64,000 nucleotides of DNA from Ganoderma boninense (lineage: Eukaryota > Basidiomycota > Agaricomycetes > Polyporales > Polyporaceae), in the NCBI GenBank assembly GCA_002900995.3, contig CM035311.1, forward strand, positions 1,922,001-1,986,000. Direction: 5' to 3'. A program made the translations under genes and the position numbers. Numbering within the stretch: the first letter of the stretch is position 1; each line of letters opens with the position of its first letter. The notes under the pieces were generated by a model. The model did not search any database, was not told the origin of the DNA, and saw only the letters and a list, made by a program, of their open reading frames with translations. Shown one piece after another: positions 47,826-56,754 of this stretch.

Positions 47826-48666
47826 TCAGAGATGTCGTGGGCTCTCTTTCTCTTGCTTCTGCTCCTGCGCCTGCTGGCGCTGCCATTCCTCGAACTGCTT
47901 GAACTTGGCTTCGCGTGCCTCGCGGAGCGTCTGAAGCTCGCGTTCCTGCTGGTCGCGCTGCGCACGGTGCTCGGCGAGTTTCTGAAAAGACGCGGCGCGC
48001 AACGCAGTCAGCACTCCAGCACTCAACAATGGAACCATATGAAAGACTCACGGCCTTGAGGCTCTCGACGGTGACCAGGAGGTTGTTGAGCGTCGCCTCA
48101 GACAGGTCCGCAATCTGCCGCCACCGGACGACCGGTAAGTCCTCCCGCAACAACCAAATGCTACCAGGGCTGAGCACTCACCGTGTTCGTCGCCTGCTCC
48201 ATGATGTCCTTCTCGGGGGCCTTCTCGCTCGAGGTGCCGGGGGCCCATGGGCCTTCCGGCTTTGCGCTGCCGTTCGGCCCTCGGTTGCCCCACCCCCACC
48301 TGTCCCAGTTCCCGTTCCCGTTCCCGTTCCCGTTCGGCCCGTTCCCGTTCTCATTTCCCCACTGCCCCCAGCCGCGTCCCCATCCGTGTCCCCAGCCCCG
48401 GCGGTCGCGGTTGTCGATGGTGCCGGGCGTGGGGCCCTGTTCGTCTGCTGCAGTGGCGGGGGTAGGCGTAGGGGGGGGCGGAGCAGCGCCGGGAGCAGGG
48501 TAGGCGTGCTGGGGATGCGGTCGCGGCCGCAGGCGTGGGCGTACTGCCAGGCGTGGTAGTCCTTATGGCAGTGCCACCAGGTCGCGGTGCCGGCGCCGAC
48601 GAAGAACCAGAAGAGGCGGGAGGTGGCGCGGCCGCAGCGGTGTGCGTGGTGCCAGTGGTGGTGCAT
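47826..48666 (-). CDS. Hypothetical one-helix membrane protein with Asn-Gly repeats and coiled coil; apparent frameshift
   Basis: ATG at 48666 (MHHHWHHAHRCGRATSRLFW). A His-rich start is followed by one short hydrophobic helix (SRLFWFFVGAGTATWW). The frame then breaks near the GGGG run at 48511-48514: the next frame reads QHAYPAPGAAPPPPT, a Gly/Trp-rich block (GWGHGWGRGWGQWG), an NGNGPNGNGNGNGNW repeat and PEKDIMEQATNT, then splices to two more exons (RWRQIADLSEATLNNLLVTV and a coiled coil KLAEHRAQRDQQERELQTLR...) ending at 47826. One missing C would join the parts. I do not recognise a functional family; a membrane-anchored cytosolic coiled-coil protein is the most that can be said. A TTATAAA element lies at about 48852-48858. 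Confidence 0.65.
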
Positions 48667-49387
48667 GGCGAGCTGAGGGTGATCTCGAGGGGGTGTGGAT
48701 GCGAATGCGTAGAGATTTGGAGGTGTGATGAGGAGGCTTTGAGCTCGAGGACGGCTTAAGCTTCAATGTTGCGCTACTTGAAGGGAGGCGGGTGAGCACA
48801 AGATGAGATGTGTGTGATGAGAGATCCACTCCGGGGGCCAATTGGGGGCGGTTTATAAGTAAGGATGGGACGGGGAGAGATGTCTGCCGTGCCGTGTAGA
48901 GTCGTAAGGGAAGGACGGCCGAGGGCATGCGCGGAGGAGCGGAGGCGGGCAGCAGTGCCGGTGCCGGAGAGGTATGCAAGGATTCGGCGGGGCGGCGAGC
49001 TGGAATTAAGACTGAGCTGGGATTCGGAGGAGAGTGTAAACAAGGACTGGGTGTACCTTTTGTGTGCGGCCGGAGGGATGCGTCAACTTGTGATATCCCG
49101 AGCGGAACTTGACCAAGGTCAGAGTCGCAGACAAACTCCAATGCGCCCAGCAACGCCATCGTCCGGGCCGAGCGGCTGCGTGCTGCCCCCGACGCGCATG
49201 TCTTCGGCTTGCCGATTTGGTGTGTCACAGCGTGACGCGACGCGAAGCCGAGCGGCACGGACTGGGCGTGGACGCGTCCCGCTTGCGTTTCGCGTCTAGG
49301 TCTGGTCCATCTTCAAAATCGCCTCTGCTCTCCTCTACGCATCTCCACAGAGGTCACAATCTGCAAAACACCATTCTGTAGTACTGA
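48667..49387. promoter_or_regulatory. Divergent promoter region
   Basis: 720 bp between the starts of the NGN-repeat protein (-) and the HAUS4-like gene (+). A TATAAA-like element near 48852-48858 faces the minus-strand gene. Confidence 0.4.
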
Positions 49388-50670
49388 ATGTCTCTCGCGC
49401 AGGAACTAACCAGGATGGCCCCAGAAACCGAGACGACGGGCATTGGCACTCTGACTCAGCCACACGGAAGCAGTGGCTCTGGCCGTGCCGTGCTCGCTCG
49501 TAGACAGTGCATCCGCACGAGCATCATACACAATCATCTCCAATCCGCCGTCCGCCATACGCCATCTGCCGAGGTCTGTGTGCCGCCCCCCTGCGTATTC
49601 AACTGAGCCTAAGTATTCCGAATCACAACCAATCGCCTTTTCTGCAGGTCTTTCCCCAGAGCCTCGCTCTCGCCAGTGCCCTTGATGCCTTAGCCACAGA
49701 CCGTGCTCCACGGGACTCGGGCAACGAGCATGCGCGTACACTCGGCGGCTTGTCCTCAGATGATCTCACCAAACTCTCCCCCGTACCCCCTCCTGTAAGG
49801 CGTTTCTAGTATTTTCTGACAAGTTTATGCCTAGAGATGAGATCTAACTGGGCCTTCAAAGACCCTTAGTCCCAGATTATGTCAACAACTCGAGAGGCAG
49901 CTGCGTCAAACTTTGTTGTCCGTAGCTCACTATTGGTCTGCTGGAGAGGGTAAGCAGCATCACCAGCCTTGTGCTTAACCGCAGCGCAGACCACTTAGAT
50001 AACACCGAACCGTGGCTTAGATCCTGACCTGACAGAGTCTGAGGACGAGCGAATACGTTCGGCCGCAGACCTCCCTGCTCGCATGCGTGAACGGCAGGAC
50101 GCTCTGGCCCGAGACCGAGCTACCCTTCAAGAGTGCCGTACACGCGTGCTCCACCTCATCCAAGAAGTTAACGAGGTATTCGTTCCCGTTCAGCCTCCAT
50201 GAGCCGTAGGCGTCATGGCCCTGACCGATTTCGTTGGCTGTCAGGCGCACGCAGCCCTCGAGGAGAAACTCATCGACGCCCTGGCCGTCATCCCGCCGCA
50301 GCTGCACGCAACGCGCTCAGCGCAAGCGGACGTGATTGCGGCCACGATCGAGGCTGCGCTCCTCAAACTTTCTGTCGTACGGGCCCGAGCGCATCGGGCG
50401 CTGTACGGCCACGCGCTCCCTAGCGACCCTAGGGCAACGGTGGCGCGGGCTGTCACCGCAGCACACGCCAAACTCAAGGAAAGACAGAGGGCGCAGGATG
50501 CGGAGATGCAGAAGCTCGACAGACAGATTGATGAGTATGAGAGCATGCTTAGTCTGGTTGACGGCCGAGACGGAAGCTTCGCGCAGGTCGTGAAGGATAT
50601 GGCGAGGGTGAAGCAGGAGACGGAGGAGTGTAGAAAAGACTTGCGGAGATTAGGGTGGACTGAGGATTGA
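49388..50670 (+). CDS. HAUS4-like augmin subunit (coiled-coil protein)
   Basis: Five exons close the frame: 49388-49573, 49648-49794, 49862-49949, 50021-50175 and 50245-50670, total 1002 nt and 333 residues. The core reads DDLTKLSPV, then CQQLERQLRQTLLSVAHYW, then DPDLTESEDERIRSAADLP, which follows the order and spacing of human HAUS4 (DLLEL..., QQEVEEQLKKKCFTLLCYY, DPNSD). The C-terminal part is helical and coiled-coil-like (LKERQRAQDAEMQKLDRQID, VKDMARVKQETEECRKDLRR), again parallel to HAUS4, which is 363 residues in human. Augmin recruits gamma-tubulin to existing microtubules in the spindle. The homology is recalled, not computed. The exon 3 acceptor (CAAAG) was chosen because it alone keeps frame. 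Confidence 0.55.
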
Positions 50671-50780
50671 AGCCACAATCGCTTGTCTTTGTCCGAGTTG
50701 CATGGTCATTCGATACGTTCCTGGTAGCTTTCCGACAAATGGACGGTGTAGTCTGACTGTAGGCTGAGAAACGAACAACC
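50671..50780. other. Short convergent spacer
   Basis: 110 bp between the stop codons of the HAUS4-like gene and M20 copy 2, so transcripts are likely to overlap. Confidence 0.5.
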
Positions 50781-53192
50781 TTAAAGATGCTCGTCGCAAT
50801 TGAGGATGAACTTGGTTAGGAAGCGGATGGTCTCGATCCATCCCTCCGCCCGAATGGCTGGTGATATCATGGTGATGGGTTAGATCACCTCTGCAAGCAT
50901 GTAATTACTTGAAGATTCCCACTCACCCTCGTTCACCGTATGCGCCCCATTGAACTTATCATCATCACCAAGATGTCTGTACCGGAAGATGTTCTTTGTG
51001 AGATTCCAGTAGTACCGCGTATCTGTACACGATCATTCAGCATCCAAAACCCGTCGCATGTCAAGGTGCCGTTCTCCACATACCAGTGTTCCCGAGGATC
51101 AACTGCGGCGCGACGACGGCCCCACTAGCATTGAACCCCTCCGCGCTCTCTAGCGTCGCCTTGATCGTCCCCGCCAAGACCTGGAACGGGTCCTCCTTGC
51201 CCGTCGGCGTGACCGGGGACGGCTCCAGCGCCGTCCCGAACGCGTCCGCCATCCGCACATGGCCTCCTCCTCCCCCATCCACATTCAGCTGCTCCCCGAA
51301 TGCGTCCACGCTCAGGTTGAAACGCCGAGCCACCGGCAGGATGACGCCGGCGAAGTGCGCCTGGACGTCCGCGACGCGCTCGTGCTGCGCGATACGGTGG
51401 TTCACCAGCGCGCTCGCCAGCTCGGGCAGCGCGTTCACCTTCACGCCGCCCGCGACGACGTCAGCGGCCTGCGTCGTGCCGAGCACCGCACCCAGAAGCC
51501 GCGGGTTCGTCGCCAGCACCGAGTCGCGGAGCTCCGCCAGGGCCGCGTCGCTGTGCGGAGCCCGGAACGCGAGCTTGCGGAGCTGCTCCGGGAACGAGGG
51601 GCCGTACGTGGCGGCGCAGAGGATGGAGTGGTACGGGCTGCCGTCGCGGACGAGCGCGGGCGGGTGCGGGTGCGCTTCGAGCTCGACGAGCAGGGCTGAG
51701 AGGATGCCGATCGCGGTGTGCGGCGGGGGGACGGAGGAGTGCCCGCCGGCGGTGCTTACTTCGAGGCGAACGTCGAGGTAGCCTTTCTCGGCGATGGAGG
51801 GCATGCCGAAGATGACGGAGGGGCCATATGGCGTGCTGTAATAACCTGGGGGGCGGGAAGGGGATGATGGGGTAAGGCGAAGCGGGGAAGGAAGGGAGAT
51901 GGGAAGAGATGGTCCTTACCACCTTCGTCCAGGAGGGCCGCGAAGCCGTTGGTTCCGTATTCTTTCCCGAGGAAGTCTGCAATGTGGCCGGCGCCCTGCA
52001 GTGATGTTCCTCTTCTGTGGATGAACAGTCGCAGTGGCACCGATAGAACACTCACTTCGTTTCCAGACGCCTCTTCGTCAAACCCGAACGCCCAGACGAA
52101 GGTGCGCGTCGGCTGAAATTCTTGCTCAATTAGCGCGGTAATTGCATGCCTGTGTTTGAATGAGCAGCCTGTGAGTACCTGCAGAGTATCTAAAGGATGA
52201 CGACGGTAATCACAGAGAAGCAATGAGGTCCGATTTGTCGTCGCAACTGCCTCTGCCCCAGATCCACGTGCCTGCCAATTATTCATCGTTGAATGCAGAA
52301 CATATAGAAAGGACTGATGTCCCCACCATCGTAGTGTCCAGAGTATGGAGGGTGTTTCCAGTCCTTCGCGGTGGAGGGCTCCACTGGCACGACGTCTGCA
52401 CGAAAGTATTAGTGAATACTGGCGAGCAGGAATCATTGTCAGGTTTACCTTGATGGGCAGCCAACAGAACAGGCAATAGCGATGGATGGGACCCTTGCCA
52501 ACGTAGCACGAGGCCGTACGTGTTCACCTTGACTACTTCGAGCGTCTGAAATCTACGACACATGAGGTGAGATACCGATGAACGCGGGGGTTCGGAGCAT
52601 GAATGACTTGCACTTTCGGGAAGGCGTCTTCTAAGTATTCATGTAGCTTGCCGAAGGTGTCCCAGCGAGGATCGACTCCGACCGGCCCGAGGTCATCATA
52701 AGACTCTGTCCTGTATTGGAAGGTTGTGAAGTATCAGCTCTCCCCACTCAGAGTGGTGGAATTGATAACGCACGGGACCTGGACGGCGCCGCTCAACCTC
52801 TTGTACGCGGCAAGTCTGAAATCTTCATCGCCATAGACTGCATCAAGCCGCTTTGCAATACCAGCATATTTGATAGGAAGAAGCGGTCCAGCCTGCGGAC
52901 AGTATTGCGAGGTCTCGTTAGGAGAGATCGGGCCGAGTTGGGCATTGCGGTCGGCAGGTGCCCAATCTCCAGGGTTTTGGCTCCCCCAAGGGATGGAAGA
53001 GATGACTAGCACCGCAAGAAAGAAGACGATGGCTCGTAAGGTGCGGATGACCGGACTGCTCCCAGGTCGATTTATTTTCTGCGCCGACATCTGGGGACCA
53101 CCGCCATTGTCGGACACGGTGGCTTTCTGCATAGGTAAGTGCGAGGGGAGTATGGGCAATTTCTCCGCAGAAGGCTGCGTTGAATGTTCCAT
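50781..53192 (-). CDS. M20 metallopeptidase, carboxypeptidase S / PM20D1-like, copy 2
   Basis: ATG at 53192 (MEHSTQPSAEKLPILPSHLP). A cytosolic tail of about 50 residues precedes one membrane helix (TLRAIVFFLAVLVISSIPW). The active-site elements are AAHQ|DVVPVEP (the intron splits the Asp codon), TWIWGRGSCDDKSDLIASL, WAFGFDEEASGNE, LLDEGG, GGHSSVPPPHTAIGIL, VNALPELASALVNHRIA and HTVNE. It ends FLTKFILNCDEHL at TAA 50783-50781. The lid domain is the usual length (SDAALAELRDSVLATNPRLL). It resembles copy 3 more than copy 1 in sequence and intron position. Function as in the family: zinc-dependent cleavage of peptide or N-acyl amide bonds in a lumenal or external compartment. Confidence 0.88.
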
Positions 53193-54550
53193 TATGTGCA
53201 CCTTTTACACGAAACCTGTTTGAGGGCATGTCAGATCGAGACGGCTCGGCGAGCATGACTCGGATGCCAGTCTTGAACTTTTGAACGAATGCATGTAACT
53301 CAAACAGCCACACACCCAATATTTGTGAGCTCACCGCCTATGTTCAGTGTCGCAACGCGGATATAGTTAAGCAGTGAGATTAGGGACCCACTTTAAAATA
53401 TCCCTGAACAGTGAGTGAACCTTTGATGAAGGGCCCCGTTCGGCGTCTGGCAGCGCGGGAGAGGGGTGGAGTCACGGAACTGTCCGAGTCCAGTGGCGTG
53501 TGCGGCCGCCGCATCCATATTTGGTAAGTGTCCCATCGCAGTGCTTAGTACTGGTACACTTGACTACCACGCTGGCACTACCTGGCATTGGAACCCAAGT
53601 GGCAGCAGACAGAAAGAAACAGTACCATGCTGTATGCCAAGCACGATGTACAGCCGCACCGCGTGGTAGAGCGGCGCAAGAATTTGATTCGTTATCACAG
53701 AGAAGTTGTTGACTCAGAATCTGATCTAGCACTCACTTCACGGCGGGTCCACTAGGACAAGAAACGTGATAGTTAGGGTGCTATGTTAGCAGGCACAAGG
53801 TTGGCTTTGTCGTGGGCAGCTGAGGCCACAGCGAGGCGACACCGATGAAAACTCAAACTCAAAACACTTCCACCTGATATAATACGGCTTTTGGCAAGAT
53901 GGTTCGTTGGCGTCGTGATGGTTAGCGCTGAGCGGACAGCCACTTCGGGAACAAGACCAAACAGCCCTCACTGGCCCCATCATCATTCGAATCATCCCAC
54001 CATCCCTTCCAGTTCCACTCAGACTCAGTTCCACTCCGAGTCTGCCTGTCCCACGCCATGGTCACGTCTCGCTCTCCCTCGCGTCATCACTTTGCCCATT
54101 TCCTCACGCACTGTCTGGCGTGCCCACCTCTGCGCTCCGCCCGCATCGCCTCGTGGTATGCCTTGCACAAACCCCAAACCTTTGTTCTCCTGATCAAACT
54201 GTGTTGAGCGTTGAAAAATCCACCGAGTCCGTCGTTACGTGCATAGGCACACAGAGGGGACTACCCACATCTAGTTCTCCTGCTTCTCTTGACGTTCGAC
54301 GCACTGGTCTTCGCGATGCGTTGGTTCCCCTGGCATTCCTGATGATGTGGCCCTCTCACAGGATCAAGCCAGTCTTCTGGTGAGTACGCATCGCATTTGC
54401 ATATCCAGTAATGCCAACGCTGAGTCGAACCCCGCCGACGTATGATATAGCCCCCAGTTTCCGCCCGCACTGCACGCCCTCCCGCAACCACTCCCACTTC
54501 TGTGAATCTAACTCGAGCCCACGTAACTCGGCCCCAAGAAGACAACTGCA
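53193..54550. promoter_or_regulatory. Divergent promoter region, M20 copy 2 / surface protein
   Basis: 1.36 kb. It must carry promoters for both flanking genes. Short open frames only. A tRNA A-box-like string near 53652-53662 lacks a partner B-box. Confidence 0.4.
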
Positions 54551-55894
54551 ATGGTCACATTTGCTACACCTTGGAGGTGTAACCGCCATTTGGGTACGTC
54601 ATCTGGGTTTGTTGCGGAGCTGACGCCTTATGCGGTGGGACAATACCTCTTCTTAGCGCAGCCCCTCGCGCTCCTTTCATTCCTTTTCTTCGCTCCTGCA
54701 GCCACATCGCGCCTCGTGAATATCACTGTCGATGATACATTCGGAGACCCCAATACCGGCTTGCGTCCCGTGTATTCACCGAACCAACCGACTCCGTGGC
54801 ACCCCGGCACCCAGAATGCGACCTGTCCTCAGTGTAAAATCCAGCCGTCTACACTGGACCTGAGCCAAGTCTACAAACAAACATGGCAGGACGCAACATA
54901 CAAACCCCCCGCGCCACCCCCGACGATAACCTTCTCCTTCAGTGGCTCCGCAGTATACGTCTTCAACATAGTCCCTAACAAACTCCCCGCAACTTTGACG
55001 TCCACCAACATCTCCTTCAACGTTGATGGCGAAGACGTCGGTTCGTTCATGCACACTCCCGACAACAGCTCGGACATCCTCTATAACCACCTCGTATTCA
55101 GCCACACAATGCGGCAGGATGGCCTTCATACCCTCATAATGTCTGCCGGAGGCGACTCGCAATCCGTCATTCTATTCGACTACCTCCTCTACACCACCGA
55201 AAGCAACAGCACAACGTCATTTCCCCCTCCGAACGCCTCCCATTCCGCGTCGGCTGGCGCCATCGTTGGGGCAGTGGTTGGGGGGATAGCCCTCGCTCTT
55301 CTCGGGGTCGTCATCGCGGTATCCTGCCTTCGTATCCGAAGACGCACAAGGGTACAACCGACACTCGACCTCAAGCGGATATCCCTGACCTCCGGAGGGT
55401 ACTATGAGGACGCATCGCATGACCGTACAGGCGGCGGCCTGGGAGCGTACCGCGGCAGGGACGCAAGAATGCCTGGCGGACGCTATTTCGCACAGCCCAC
55501 GATTCCCACAACTCCATTCTTCTCGCCCAAGATACGGCCGCATGACCGCTCGGCAACATACAGCCTCCCTCATCCGCCTTCCGTGGACTTCGGATCTGAC
55601 GCACGCCAAACTGCAGACGTGACACGGACGTCGTCAACGGCTTGGTCGTCAAAACGTCGCGCCGAGCTCACGCGGAGGCTGGACGCCCTTCATCGGAGGA
55701 TGTCTTTCTTATCTTCTACCGCGCCTTCCCGGTCAGACTTCAGCGGCGGGAGCGGAATTGAGACAGAGCTCCGGGAGCTGCAGGCCGAAATCGCCGAGCT
55801 TCGTCGATTGCTTCCCGGCTTGAGCGCACAGTTTGCGAATGGGCGCGGCAGGGCTTCTGAGCCGCTCCCTCTATATACTGCGCCGGTGGCGTAG
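54551..55894 (+). CDS. Single-pass surface protein with extracellular domain and cytoplasmic coiled coil
   Basis: ATG at 54551. A 63-nt stretch with GTACGT and CTTAG borders (54594-54656) is in frame; if removed, the N-terminus becomes a good signal peptide (QPLALLSFLFFAPAATSRL). The protein is 447 residues with it and 426 without. The extracellular part (VNITVDDTFGDPNTGLRPVY ... ATCPQCKIQPSTLDLSQVYK) has several N-x-S/T sites and a CxxC. One membrane helix follows (ASAGAIVGAVVGGIALALLG) with the basic stop-transfer RIRRRTR. The cytoplasmic half is Ser/Pro-rich and ends in a short coiled coil (ELRELQAEIAELRRLLPGLS). This layout recurs in many Agaricomycete genes of unknown function; a cell-surface sensor role is only a guess. 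Confidence 0.8.
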   Translation: MVTFATPWRCNRHLGTSSGFVAELTPYAVGQYLFLAQPLALLSFLFFAPAATSRLVNITVDDTFGDPNTGLRPVYSPNQPTPWHPGTQNATCPQCKIQPSTLDLSQVYKQTWQDATYKPPAPPPTITFSFSGSAVYVFNIVPNKLPATLTSTNISFNVDGEDVGSFMHTPDNSSDILYNHLVFSHTMRQDGLHTLIMSAGGDSQSVILFDYLLYTTESNSTTSFPPPNASHSASAGAIVGAVVGGIALALLGVVIAVSCLRIRRRTRVQPTLDLKRISLTSGGYYEDASHDRTGGGLGAYRGRDARMPGGRYFAQPTIPTTPFFSPKIRPHDRSATYSLPHPPSVDFGSDARQTADVTRTSSTAWSSKRRAELTRRLDALHRRMSFLSSTAPSRSDFSGGSGIETELRELQAEIAELRRLLPGLSAQFANGRGRASEPLPLYTAPVA

Positions 55895-56754
55895 GCATTT
55901 ATGTGAGTAGTGACGTTCGATAAATCGAGGAATATGTCTACTTACTTGTTCGACGTGCAGTGTACGGCGTTCTGCAACGCATGGTTCTCTGCAATCGGAT
56001 CGCAACCGTAGTCACAAGGCTTGTCTGGTTGATGTTCGGAACACTGACATGATCTATGGAAGGCATGCTAGACAAGGTTGCCCACGACCTCCATCTGTCC
56101 ATCGTTGATCGCCAGCCCCGTCGGCTGCCTGTCGCGGTGGTCGCCAGCCAGTACTCTACCGATGGTAACATTTGGATTCCTCTACTAGTGGGACGGAATG
56201 TGAAATGTTGGAAGATGATAGTGTCTTCTGTTCCTTCCTCAACTACACTGCTGTTGTCTCTCTATGCCTGGTTGACTCGCGGGAGCCCTCCGTTGACAAT
56301 CGTCGACCGTCCGAGCACGACAAAAGTGATTCAATGATAATAATTGAGGAGCTCCACATGAGTGCAGCCACATAGGATGCAGAGAAGCACGACACTCGGC
56401 AAGAGCATCTTAAAATTGGTCTGTGAGAATAACTGATGATTGTCGATCGCAGTGCTGGGGGTACTCGATGGGTGCGCCAGAGTGCATTCACAAAGCCCAT
56501 TGCTAGTCTGATGCGTATTGGAATTCGAACAGATATGGATGCAATGTCCTCTTCCCTGGAATAGAATTGTTAGGTGTTCACTGATAATCGCGGTGAATAT
56601 ATACATGCAGATGAAAACAGATTTCCATAGGGTGGCGAGTGATGCGATGTCTATTGGTTCATGGTAAGCTTCGGAGCCCCTATCTCTGGAAGCCTGGGAA
56701 GGGTGGAATGCTCGGGGTGCTAGGGATGTGCCCTTTGCGATAGAGAAGCGGCGC
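55895..56754. other. Convergent intergenic region
   Basis: 860 bp between the surface protein (+) and M20 copy 3 (-). The region is AT-richer than its neighbours. No gene recognised. Confidence 0.5.

Noticed and set aside
53652..53662. TGGTAGAGCGG resembles a tRNA A-box
   Set aside because: No B-box at the right distance and the flanks do not fold into an acceptor stem.
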